This document shows, piece by piece, positions 9,261 to 17,245 of a stretch of DNA of 64,000 nucleotides. The notes beneath the pieces are model-generated. The model ran no database searches, was not told where the DNA came from, and saw only the letters and a program-made list of their open reading frames with translations. The number at the start of each line of letters is the position of its first letter. Position 1 is the first letter of the stretch. Origin of the DNA: Aeromonas veronii bv. veronii (GTDB lineage Bacteria > Pseudomonadota > Gammaproteobacteria > Enterobacterales > Aeromonadaceae). A program made the position numbers and the translations under genes. The DNA lies in contig NZ_CDDK01000018.1 of the NCBI RefSeq assembly GCF_000820225.1, positions 248,001 to 312,000 on the forward strand, in the 5' to 3' direction.

Positions 9261-10986
9261 GGTGACCTCCCTGCTCATGTCGATCACTCAGCGCACTCTG
9301 CCAGCTGATAGCCAGGGCAAACCAGGCAGCGTGGGGGATCCACTGCTCGCCCCAGCGCCAGTTCTGATCCAGCCGATCCTTGTACTCCTCCGGAATAAAA
9401 GCCACGTCGTTTTCGTCATCGAACCCGGCGGTGATGCCGTTGCAGATCCCCCCCAGCGCATTGGGATACCCGGCGGTATAGGCGGGATTGTTGATGCCGT
9501 AGCCCGCCAGCATGCAGGCGTTGAAGGGGTTCTGCCCGAGGAGCCAGTCGAGTTGGCGCTGGCCGTAAGTGAGCAGCGGCTGGCTCTGGCGGGGGAAGTG
9601 GCGGGCGCCAGCAAAGGCCATGGCCGCCAGCGAGGCGAGGCGGGCGTTCTCCCCCTGCCACCAGTAACCGGATTCGTTATTGTGGGGCATAAAGAAGCTG
9701 ACGCGCGGCGCTTCATCCACCCCTTTGACATATTGGCGGGCGAGGGAGAAGGGGTTGCCCGCGCGGGCGCAGAGCGCCAGCTCGGCGGCCAGCGCCTGCT
9801 CCACTACGGTTTGTGCTTGGGCCTTGTGCTCCTGCTCCGGCTCTACGCCCAGATATTCCAGCAGCGCCAGCACCGGCAGACCCGCCTCAGCGGCGTGGTA
9901 GTAGGGGCGCGAGCCATCCTCGTTGGCCGACCAGTAGTGACCCAGCTCAGGATGAGGGCGCTGGCGGGCACAGAGTTTGCTGGCACGGGCTCTCGCCTCA
10001 TTCAGCCACTCGGCGCCGAAGGTGCGGGTCAGCTCCACCGCTGCCAGCAGGGCGCAGTAGTCGTCGATGATGTTCTCGACCCCGTCATCGAGGTAGGCAA
10101 GGTTGTGTTCGCACAGATGCAGGTAGCCGCGTTTGGCGGCCTCGGCGTAGCGGCTGGCATCGAAGTCGCCGCTGACGCTCTCGCGGGCAGCGCGGGCCAG
10201 CGCGGCGATAGCCATGCCGCCCCCTTGGCGAAAACCCGCCTGCCAGTTGGCGGACTTGAGCCCCTGCTGGGTGGCATAGGCGCACAGCTCGCGCTGGGCG
10301 GGATCCTTGCTCCACTTGTCGAACAGGGTCATGTAGAAGAAGCCCGACTCATCCTGCATCCGGCAGAGGAAATCGGCGCCGTGCAGCGCCTCGTCATTGA
10401 GCCGCTTGCAGAGGTTCACTCCGTCGATATCGCGGCGCGGGGCCAGCAGTTCCCTGCACTTGAGCAGAGCCCACACCACCATGGGGGTCTGCTGGGGGTT
10501 GAGGTAGTTGGCGTAGGAGAGGTGGCTAAGGTACTTGCTCATGTCGCCGCTGGCATCGAACCAGCCGCCGTGGACATCTTTGTGCTGGTCGGTGCCAAAC
10601 AGGCGGGCGTTGCGGTCGGCCCGATCGAAGGTGCCGCTGGCGCGCTGCCCCTTGAAGTAGTGGATGACATCGGAGAGGCAGCGGCTGGCCAGCAGATCCT
10701 GGCCGATGGCAAAGCGGGTCGAGCGGACAATGCCTTGGGCAGTGATCGCCTCCAGCCGATAGTGGCCGGGCTCCTTGAAGGCGGAGAAGTCGGCACGCCA
10801 GTAAGCGCGGCCTTGCCAGCCGGGGACGCTGTCCGCCGGTTGCAGCGGGGTTTCAAACAGGATCTGGCCATCATCGAGGCGTTGCAGCCTGATATAGCCG
10901 CCGAGATCAGGGGCGGGGGAGGTTTGCAACAGGGCGACCTTGTGTCCGTCGCACTCGTAGCCCACCTGATTGATCAAGAGTTCCAT
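9253..10986 (-). CDS. glycoside hydrolase family 9, chitooligosaccharide-processing
   Basis: Product of 577 residues. An N-terminal Ig-like domain of the cellulase N-terminal type (about 1-85, beginning MELLINQVGYECDG) leads into a GH9 (alpha/alpha)6 barrel with the segments GGWFDASGDMSKYLSHLSYA, HYWSANEDGSRPYYHAAEAG (both in the catalytic half) and LLGQNPFNACMLAGYG. GH9 is best known for endoglucanases, but members in Vibrio chitin operons act on chitobiose or glucosamine oligomers, and context favours that here. No signal peptide is seen. ATG 10986 is preceded by CAGGAG; the longer frame to 11028 has no support. A 114-base spacer with hairpins separates it from the upstream ATPase gene. Confidence 0.88.
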   Translation of the reverse strand: MELLINQVGYECDGHKVALLQTSPAPDLGGYIRLQRLDDGQILFETPLQPADSVPGWQGRAYWRADFSAFKEPGHYRLEAITAQGIVRSTRFAIGQDLLASRCLSDVIHYFKGQRASGTFDRADRNARLFGTDQHKDVHGGWFDASGDMSKYLSHLSYANYLNPQQTPMVVWALLKCRELLAPRRDIDGVNLCKRLNDEALHGADFLCRMQDESGFFYMTLFDKWSKDPAQRELCAYATQQGLKSANWQAGFRQGGGMAIAALARAARESVSGDFDASRYAEAAKRGYLHLCEHNLAYLDDGVENIIDDYCALLAAVELTRTFGAEWLNEARARASKLCARQRPHPELGHYWSANEDGSRPYYHAAEAGLPVLALLEYLGVEPEQEHKAQAQTVVEQALAAELALCARAGNPFSLARQYVKGVDEAPRVSFFMPHNNESGYWWQGENARLASLAAMAFAGARHFPRQSQPLLTYGQRQLDWLLGQNPFNACMLAGYGINNPAYTAGYPNALGGICNGITAGFDDENDVAFIPEEYKDRLDQNWRWGEQWIPHAAWFALAISWQSALSDRHEQGGHHD

Positions 10987-11004
10987 CAAGGTATTACTCC
11001 TGTG

Positions 11005-11086
11005 GTTCACCGCCGGGCGGTGAGGCACATCACGGGGTTGTGGCCGCCCCGTATCGAGGCATGGCCGGACAGGGTTGTCCGGCCGG
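11005..11086 (-). other. intercistronic hairpins between transporter and enzyme genes
   Basis: CACCGCC/GGCGGTG near 11006-11020 and a nine-pair stem GGCCGGACA/TGTCCGGCC near 11063-11085, without a following T run on the minus strand. They probably act as mRNA processing or stability elements setting different levels of transporter and hydrolases; full termination is unlikely. Confidence 0.45.
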
Positions 11087-11100
11087 TCTAAGGCTCACCC

Positions 11101-12093
11101 TCACTCGTAGAGGTAGCAGCGCACGAAGTGGTTGTCGGCAAGCTTGGTGATGGGGGGCAGCGCCTCCTTGCAGCGGGGCATCGCCTGATTGCAGCGCCCG
11201 GCAAAGGGGCAACCGCAGGACTCCGGCGTCCAGAGCGGGATCTCCCCCTTGCGGCCACCCTCCAGCTCGGCGTGGATGCTCTTCTCCGGATCGGGCACCG
11301 CCGAGATGAGCAGCTGGGTGTAGGGGTGCTGCGGGTGGTGCAGGATCTCGTCCACCTCGCCCCACTCCACCATGTGCCCCACATACATCACCGCCAGATC
11401 TTCCGCCACATAGCGGGCGGTGGCGATGTCGTGGGTGATGTAGAGCATGGAGACGCCGAGCTCGTTCTTCATCTGCTCCATCAGGTTGAGGATGCCGATG
11501 CGAATGGAGACGTCGAGCATGGAAGTCGGTTCGTCCGCCAGCACCACTTCCGCCTCTACCGCCAGATTGCGGGCGATGTTGACCCGCTGGCGCTGGCCGC
11601 CGGAGAGCTGGTGCGGATACTTGGCCGCCGTTGCTTTGGCAGGGGTCAGGCCGACCTTTTCCAGCAGGGCGTAGACCATGTCGGGCAGCTCTTTTTTGTC
11701 GATCACCTTGCTGTGCAGCAGCAGGGGACGGGCGATGTGGTGATAAATGGTGTGGGTCGGGTTGAGCGAACCGAACGGATCTTGCCACACCATCTGCACG
11801 CTCTGGCGATAGTCCAGCAGGGCGGTGCCCTTGTTGAACTCCTCCAGATCGTGGCCGCGATAGAGGATGCGCCCGGCACTGAGCTTGTACATCTTGGCGA
11901 TGATCTTGGCGATGGTGCTCTTGCCGGAGCCCGACTCCCCGACCACCGCCAGGGCGCGGCCCCGGTGCAGGTTGAAGGTGATGTCGGAGAGCGCCCGCAT
12001 CTTGCCACTCTTGATGGCATTGGAGTTGATGGGGAAGTCCTTGTAGAGGTGCTGGACTTCGATGATGGGTGCATCGGTTTTGGCGATTTGCAT
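11101..12093 (-). CDS. oligopeptide/chitobiose-type ABC transporter ATP-binding protein (second ATPase)
   Basis: One of two ATPases energising the chitin-oligosaccharide importer. Product of 330 residues with Walker A GESGSGKST, signature LSGGQRQRVNIARNLA and Walker B VVLADEPTSMLD, and the C-terminal oligo_HPY region with cysteines (ESCGCPFAGRCNQAMPRCKE) that in Dpp/Opp ATPases may bind an iron-sulfur cluster. Two in-frame ATGs exist, 12102 and 12093; TTAAGG abuts the first and is correctly spaced for the second, so 12093 is chosen. It follows the other ATPase gene by 11 bases. Family resemblance is to DppF/OppF; specificity for (GlcNAc)n is inferred from the neighbours. Confidence 0.88.
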   Translation of the reverse strand: MQIAKTDAPIIEVQHLYKDFPINSNAIKSGKMRALSDITFNLHRGRALAVVGESGSGKSTIAKIIAKMYKLSAGRILYRGHDLEEFNKGTALLDYRQSVQMVWQDPFGSLNPTHTIYHHIARPLLLHSKVIDKKELPDMVYALLEKVGLTPAKATAAKYPHQLSGGQRQRVNIARNLAVEAEVVLADEPTSMLDVSIRIGILNLMEQMKNELGVSMLYITHDIATARYVAEDLAVMYVGHMVEWGEVDEILHHPQHPYTQLLISAVPDPEKSIHAELEGGRKGEIPLWTPESCGCPFAGRCNQAMPRCKEALPPITKLADNHFVRCYLYE

Positions 12094-12104
12094 GACAGAC
12101 ATCC

Positions 12105-13124
12105 TTAACAGCCAGCGGCCTTGTCCAGATAGATCACGGAATCTTGTTGCAGCCCCTGCTCCTCATAGAGGTGGCAGGCGGTCTGTTGCCCGGGGCGGAT
12201 CTCGGCCAATTTGGTGTACTCCTGACGGCAGCGATCGTGCACCTTGCCGCAGCGGGCCTGAAAGCGGCAGCCGACCGGCACCTCCAGCAGGTTGAGCGGT
12301 GTGCCAGGGATCCCCTCCAGTACCTTCTTCGGCCCGTGCAGGGGTGGGAAGGAGTTGCCGAGCCCTCTGGTATAGGGGTGCAGCGGCGCGGTCAGGATCG
12401 CCTTGGAGGGGGCGACCTCCACCAGTTCACCGGCATACATGATGCCGATGCGATCGCAGAACTCCACCATCAGGGAGAGGTCGTGGGTGATGAACAGAAT
12501 GGAGAAGTTGAACTTCTCTTTCAGGGCATAGACCTTCTGCAGGATCTCCCGCTGTACCACCACATCGAGCGCCGTGGTTGGCTCATCCATGATGAGCAGC
12601 TCGGGGTTGAGCGCCATGGCGATGGCAATCACCAGCCGCTGGCGCATGCCGCCGGAGAACTGGTGCGGGTAGTCCTTGAGCCGGCTCGGGTGGATATCGA
12701 CGATGGTGAGCAGCTCCTGGGCGCGCTTGATCGCCTCGTAACGGGTCATGCCGGGGTTGTGGGCCAGCAGCACGTCGCAGAACTGCTCCTCCATCCGCAG
12801 CACTGGGTTCAGGGCGTTCATGGCGGACTGGAACACCACCGACACCTGTTGCCAGCGGTAGGAGCGCAGCCGCTCGTCACCGTAATGGAGGATGTTCTCC
12901 CCTTTGAACAGGATCTCGCCACCGCTGATGTAGGCGGGCGGCTTGTGCAGCCGGGCCACCGAGAAGGCGACGGTGGATTTGCCGCAGCCCGACTCACCGG
13001 CAAGACCGAAGATTTCGCCCTGTCTGATATCGAAGCTCACCGAGTTGACGGCGCGCACGTCGCCATTTTCGGTGATGTAGTCGACGCAAAGATTGCGTAC
13101 TGACAGCAGGGGATGCTTGTTCAT
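12105..13124 (-). CDS. oligopeptide/chitobiose-type ABC transporter ATP-binding protein (first ATPase)
   Basis: DppD/OppD-like ATPase of 339 residues. Walker [10 protein letters not shown], signature [16 protein letters not shown] and Walker [13 protein letters not shown] are present, followed by the cysteine-containing oligo_HPY tail ([17 protein letters not shown]). The frame is open much further upstream, into the preceding permease gene, but the family N-terminus is [16 protein letters not shown] at 13124, whose ATG overlaps the permease stop as ATGA. It pairs with the following ATPase gene to form a heterodimeric motor of the chitin-oligosaccharide importer. Confidence 0.9.
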   Translation of the reverse strand: MNKHPLLSVRNLCVDYITENGDVRAVNSVSFDIRQGEIFGLAGESGCGKSTVAFSVARLHKPPAYISGGEILFKGENILHYGDERLRSYRWQQVSVVFQSAMNALNPVLRMEEQFCDVLLAHNPGMTRYEAIKRAQELLTIVDIHPSRLKDYPHQFSGGMRQRLVIAIAMALNPELLIMDEPTTALDVVVQREILQKVYALKEKFNFSILFITHDLSLMVEFCDRIGIMYAGELVEVAPSKAILTAPLHPYTRGLGNSFPPLHGPKKVLEGIPGTPLNLLEVPVGCRFQARCGKVHDRCRQEYTKLAEIRPGQQTACHLYEEQGLQQDSVIYLDKAAGC

Positions 13125-14041
13125 GCTGTCTTCTCCTGTGCGGCAGAGAGTGGTGTTGCGACCGGTGTTGCAAGTTTCTTCCAGCGGCTCAACCCTTTGT
13201 GGGAGCGCAACTGCGGGTTGGCAATCTCGTCGATGGCGAAGTTGAGCAGGGCCAGACCGGCACCCAGGGTGGCGATGGCGAAGCAGGGGGCCAGGATCTC
13301 CCACCAGGCGCCGACCAGAATGGCACTGGAGGTCTGGGCGTTGTAGAGCATGATGCCCCAGCTCACCACAGTCGGGTCGCCGAGGCCGAGGAACTCCAGG
13401 GTCGCTTCGGTGACGATGGCGTAGATGATGGAGCCGATGAAGCTCACTCCGATGATGGAGATGAGGTTGGGCAGGATCTCCACCAGAATGATGCGCCAGG
13501 CCGGCTCGCCCAGCACTTCGGCGGCGATGACGAACTCCTTCTCGCGCAGGGCCAGGGTCTGGGCCCGGATGACCCGCGCGCCATAGGCCCACGAGGTCAA
13601 CCCTATTATCACGGCAATCACCGCCGGTGACGCCTCCCCGATAAAGCTCGCCAGCACCAGTAGCAAGGGGAGGTTGGGGATCACCAGCACCACGTTCATC
13701 AGGAAGGTGAGGCATTCATCTACCAGACCGCCGAAGTAACCGGCGGTGATGCCGATGGCGACGGCCAGGGTGCAGACCAGCAGGCCTGCGCTGAAGCCCA
13801 CCAGCAGCGAAATACGGGCGCCGTTGGTGAACTGGGCCCAGATGTCGTGGCCCATGCGGGTGGAACCCATCACGAACTCGGCACTGGGCGGCTGGTGCGG
13901 GCGAGCCACCCGTTTGGTCGGCTCGTTGCTGGCCAGAATGGGGGCAAAGAGGGCCATCAGTACGAAGGCAACCACGATGGCGAGGCCACAGGCAGCCTTC
14001 TTGTTGCCCAGCAGGATTTTGAGAATGGTCGGCATACGCAT
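13121..14041 (-). CDS. chitin-oligosaccharide ABC transporter permease (DppC-like)
   Basis: Inner-membrane permease of 306 residues with an N-terminal transmembrane segment (about 15-35), a proline-rich cytoplasm/periplasm linker (GSTRMGHDIWAQF, conserved in DppC/OppC) and five further hydrophobic segments. The EAA coupling loop is seen in the AAEVLGEPAWRIILVEILPN segment that contacts the ATPases. It starts one base after the upstream permease gene ends and overlaps the downstream ATPase gene by 4 bases. Substrate is inferred from operon context. Confidence 0.9.
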   Translation of the reverse strand: MRMPTILKILLGNKKAACGLAIVVAFVLMALFAPILASNEPTKRVARPHQPPSAEFVMGSTRMGHDIWAQFTNGARISLLVGFSAGLLVCTLAVAIGITAGYFGGLVDECLTFLMNVVLVIPNLPLLLVLASFIGEASPAVIAVIIGLTSWAYGARVIRAQTLALREKEFVIAAEVLGEPAWRIILVEILPNLISIIGVSFIGSIIYAIVTEATLEFLGLGDPTVVSWGIMLYNAQTSSAILVGAWWEILAPCFAIATLGAGLALLNFAIDEIANPQLRSHKGLSRWKKLATPVATPLSAAQEKTA

Positions 14042-14042
14042 C

Positions 14043-15026
14043 TTATTTGCCTCCTGTACGCAGACGGGGATCCAGGAAGACGTAGAGCACGTCGGCCAGG
14101 AAGTTGAAGCTGAGCATGGTGATGGTCATGATGAGCAGCTGCCCCTGAATGAGCGGGTAGTCGCGGGCCAGAATGCCCTGATAGAGGGTCAGGCCCAAGC
14201 CGGGATAGTTGAAGATAACTTCGGTGATGAGAGAGCCACCGATGACGAAGCCGAGCGCCATCGATAGGGCGGTGACGCTGGGCAGAATGGCGTTGCGGGC
14301 GCCGTAGTTGAAGATCACCCGGTTGCTGGAGAGCCCCTTAGCCTTGGCCATGGTGATGTAATCCTCGCCCAGCAGGTTGATCATGTTGTTGCGCATGGTG
14401 ATGAGAAAGCCCCCCACCTGCACCACGGCCAGGGTCAGCACCGGCATGATGGCGTGAGTCATGATGCTCTTGATGTGCTCCCAGCCCCAGTCAGCCTTGA
14501 TCTCCGGGCTGTAGGCGTAGCCGATGGGCAGCCATTCGAGGCTGACCCCGAACAGGAACAGGGCGAGCAGGGAGACCACCACCGGCGGAATGGCCTGCAT
14601 CACCAGGGTGAGCGGGGAGAGAATACTGTCCATCCGGCCGCCGCGATACCAGGCGGCGAAGATGCCAACGATGGAACCGATGGAGAAGCTAAGGATGGTG
14701 GAGGTGCCGACCAGAAACAGGGTCCAGCCGATGGCACGGCCCAGCACGTCAGAGACCTGCTGCGGGTAGAAGCGCACCGAGGTGCCGAGATCCCAGGTGA
14801 ATACACTCTTCACATAGGTGAGAAACTGGGTGCCGATAGGGCCGTCGACAAAGCCGAAGGTGGCTTTGAGGGCTTCCAGGGCGGCGGGTTCCATCATGGC
14901 GCCAGCGCGGGCAAACATCACGGAGACAGGATCCCCTGGCATGGCACGGGGTAACAGGAAGTTGATGGTGGCGGCTACCAGAAAGGCAACCAGATAGAAG
15001 GAAAAGCGTCTCAGTATGAATCCCAT
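14043..15026 (-). CDS. chitin-oligosaccharide ABC transporter permease (DppB-like)
   Basis: Inner-membrane permease of 327 residues, first of the two transporter channel subunits. It starts MGFILRRFSFYLVAFLVAAT with the PRAMPGDPVSVM motif typical of DppB/OppB, and contains six predicted membrane segments. The EAA loop reads EDYITMAKAKGLSSNRVIFNY. It follows the binding-protein gene by 118 bases that contain strong hairpins, so it may be expressed at a lower level than the binding protein. Confidence 0.9.
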   Translation of the reverse strand: MGFILRRFSFYLVAFLVAATINFLLPRAMPGDPVSVMFARAGAMMEPAALEALKATFGFVDGPIGTQFLTYVKSVFTWDLGTSVRFYPQQVSDVLGRAIGWTLFLVGTSTILSFSIGSIVGIFAAWYRGGRMDSILSPLTLVMQAIPPVVVSLLALFLFGVSLEWLPIGYAYSPEIKADWGWEHIKSIMTHAIMPVLTLAVVQVGGFLITMRNNMINLLGEDYITMAKAKGLSSNRVIFNYGARNAILPSVTALSMALGFVIGGSLITEVIFNYPGLGLTLYQGILARDYPLIQGQLLIMTITMLSFNFLADVLYVFLDPRLRTGGK

Positions 15027-15116
15027 GATAGTACCTTTTACTGCAAGTCTGCCCCGCGTCGGGTATAGCTACCCCAACCCCGGCGGTGCCGGGCAAGAAA
15101 GGGGTTAACGGGGAAG

Positions 15117-15138
15117 ATGGCCCCCCGCAGGGGGCCGG
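15117..15138 (-). other. strong hairpin after the binding-protein gene
   Basis: GGCCCCC (15119-15125) pairs with GGGGGCC (15130-15136) directly after the stop of the binding-protein gene. There is no T run, and the next genes need read-through. Such hairpins commonly protect the 3' end of the binding-protein message and lower expression of the permeases. A second GC-rich stem (near 15072-15092) lies in the same spacer. Confidence 0.5.
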
Positions 15139-15144
15139 GATTGT

Positions 15145-16830
15145 TTAGCTGTTTGGCTTGAGGGACAACACGTGCAGCAGACGCTCAGGGGTGTCCGGGT
15201 GGAGCTGAGGTTTGGCTACCGGGTTATCAGCACTGAACCAGCCGTTGAAGCGCTTGGTGCTGTACTCATACCAGGTCGGGTTGTTGAAGACCGGAATGAT
15301 GGTCTGGTTGGCACCAACACGATCCTGGATGGCGAACATGATCTCCTTCTGCTTGGCCGCATCGGCGGTCTGGGTGAAGTCATCGATCAGCTTGTCGAGT
15401 TCGGGATCCTTGTAACGGGGCGCGGCGAAGCGGTTGCCACGGTCACCCATGTTGCGGGAGTGGAACGCGGTCTCGAAGTACTTGTGCGGGTTGGCACCGG
15501 CAAAGTAACCCTGCAGGGCGACATCGAAGTCACCGGTGATCAGGTTCTCGGTCCAGACGGTCGCTTCCGGGGTGGCGGTCTTGGCGTTCAGGCCCAATGC
15601 CTGCAGCCCTTCTACACCAATCTGAACTGTGTTGACCCAGTCGGTCCAGCCGTTCGGTACCAGTACCTTGAACTCGATCTTTTTGCAGCTCGGGGTGTCG
15701 AGGAACTTGTCGCCGTCACAATCCTTGTAGCCTGCCTCTTTCAGCAGGGCCTTGGCCCCTTCCAGATCGAACTTGTTGTACTTGCCGTACTTCTTGTCCA
15801 CTTCCGGGTTGTTCCAGGAGTCAAAGGCTTTGCCCAGACCTGACGGGTACTCGTTGACGGTGGGGTAGCCGTAGCCTGCGATATCCACCATGGACTGGCG
15901 GTCCATCGCCATGGAGAAGGCGCGGCGGAAGTTGATGTCGTTGAAGGCTTCGTTATTGCCCGGGTTCTTGGTCTGGAAGTTGACGTTGAACGCCACGGTA
16001 CCAGAGGCCGGGAACCAGTATTTGTTGTTCTTCGGATCGTTGCCGACGTAGAGGCGCTCGATATCCGGCACGAAGGAGCCGAACCAGTCGATGTCACCTT
16101 TCATGACAGCCGCCAGCACCTGGTCGTTGGTGGCCATCTGCGGCATGCGGATACAGTCGATGGCGAGGTTGGCGTTATCCCAGTAGTGCGGGTTGCGGCA
16201 CTGGGTATAGAGCTGGGCGGAGAAGTTGTCCACTTCGGTGAAGGGGCCAGTACCGACCGGCTTGTCGTTGGTGAAAGCAACCGGATCTTTCACCGATTTC
16301 CACTGATGCTCCGGCACGATAGGTACCAGCACCAGATCGTTCACCACGTTGGTGTTGACCTCGGTCAGGTCGAATTTGACCTTGTTGGGGGCCAGCTTCT
16401 CGACGCTCTTGATCTGGGTCCAGATTGAGCGCTCATCCAGCGCCTTGTTGGCCTTGACCAGATTGAAGGAGAAGATGATGTCATCGGCATCAAAGGCTTC
16501 GCCGTCAGACCACTTCACGCCGTCACGCAGATCGAAGGTGACGGATTTCAGGTCATCGCTGAACGCATAGTTGGTGGCCAGACGATAGACGGGTTTGCCC
16601 CCTTGCATATCGTTGAAGATCACCAGCGGTTCATAGATGAAGTGACGGGTGGTGTGCAGCAGGCCCGCTTGCAGGAAGGGGTTGAAGTTCTTGACCCAGG
16701 CGGTTTCCTGCTGTGCAACCATGGTCAGCACGGTTTTGTTTTCTGCGGCCATGGCGTTACCGGCGGCACCGGCAAGCATCATGGTTCCCAGCATTACAGC
16801 GGTAGAGATTTTGGATACTTTGGCAAGCAT
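15145..16830 (-). CDS. periplasmic chitin-oligosaccharide-binding protein (CBP)
   Basis: Solute-binding protein family 5 (peptide/oligosaccharide type), 561 residues, with a clear signal peptide (hydrophobic core AVMLGTMMLAGAAG, cleavage after AMA). Segments such as RNPHYWDNANLAIDCIRMP and NINFRRAFSMAMDRQSMVDIAGYG match the family. It binds (GlcNAc)n for the importer. In Vibrio cholerae the homologue also holds the ChiS sensor inactive until oligosaccharide is bound (established for that species), and the chiS gene lies directly upstream here. The frame opens 9 codons earlier, but AAAGGAAA lies seven bases before ATG 16830, so this start is preferred. First gene of the operon. Confidence 0.9.
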   Translation of the reverse strand: MLAKVSKISTAVMLGTMMLAGAAGNAMAAENKTVLTMVAQQETAWVKNFNPFLQAGLLHTTRHFIYEPLVIFNDMQGGKPVYRLATNYAFSDDLKSVTFDLRDGVKWSDGEAFDADDIIFSFNLVKANKALDERSIWTQIKSVEKLAPNKVKFDLTEVNTNVVNDLVLVPIVPEHQWKSVKDPVAFTNDKPVGTGPFTEVDNFSAQLYTQCRNPHYWDNANLAIDCIRMPQMATNDQVLAAVMKGDIDWFGSFVPDIERLYVGNDPKNNKYWFPASGTVAFNVNFQTKNPGNNEAFNDINFRRAFSMAMDRQSMVDIAGYGYPTVNEYPSGLGKAFDSWNNPEVDKKYGKYNKFDLEGAKALLKEAGYKDCDGDKFLDTPSCKKIEFKVLVPNGWTDWVNTVQIGVEGLQALGLNAKTATPEATVWTENLITGDFDVALQGYFAGANPHKYFETAFHSRNMGDRGNRFAAPRYKDPELDKLIDDFTQTADAAKQKEIMFAIQDRVGANQTIIPVFNNPTWYEYSTKRFNGWFSADNPVAKPQLHPDTPERLLHVLSLKPNS

Positions 16831-17245
16831 ATGTTTTCCTTTCTTATTTTTTGGCATTCCCGAGGGTTCGCCTTGTTTTGTGTGAGCACCGGTTTCGCAT
16901 GCTGATGAAATCGGCCCTCTGTGTTGGTCAGGTGTCTAACCTTTGTCGTTCTGTTTTCCAACGCCCTAAGCAAACCAGAATTAACAGGAAAACAACAACT
17001 ATTGATTTCGTTGTTTTCGTAAAAATTGACGGTGTTACGTCAATCTCGTCAAAATGCTTTTTTATCTTTTTAAAATCATTGATTTGCGTTATTTGCTCTC
17101 GCGTAGGAAGTGGCTGTGAAAATGGCGTATATGACAAATTTGTGAATTGGATCTGCTCTCGGTTTCGGGGTTGTGCGGGGCTTTTTTTTGCATAAAAAGA
17201 AACCAGATTGCCAATTGTGATCCGGCGCCCGTTTAGGGCGCCGTG
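16831..17245 (-). promoter_or_regulatory. chitin operon promoter region with TTGACG half-sites
   Basis: This 415-bp AT-rich gap lies between chiS and the binding-protein gene and must hold the operon promoter. It contains an inverted repeat TTGACG-N6-CGTCAA at 17026-17043 and a third half-site CGTCAA at 17047-17052. These are candidate sites for ChiS or another regulator; I cannot match them to a known motif. A perfect GGCGCCC/GGGCGCC hairpin just past the chiS stop (about 17224-17242) may end chiS transcription although no T run follows. I could not assign a convincing -35/-10 pair. Confidence 0.4.

Noticed and set aside
17113-17150. CRP-like half-sites (TGTGA) upstream of the chitin-binding-protein gene
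   Set aside because: Neither has a matching second half-site, so a CRP site cannot be supported although CRP control is known in Vibrio.
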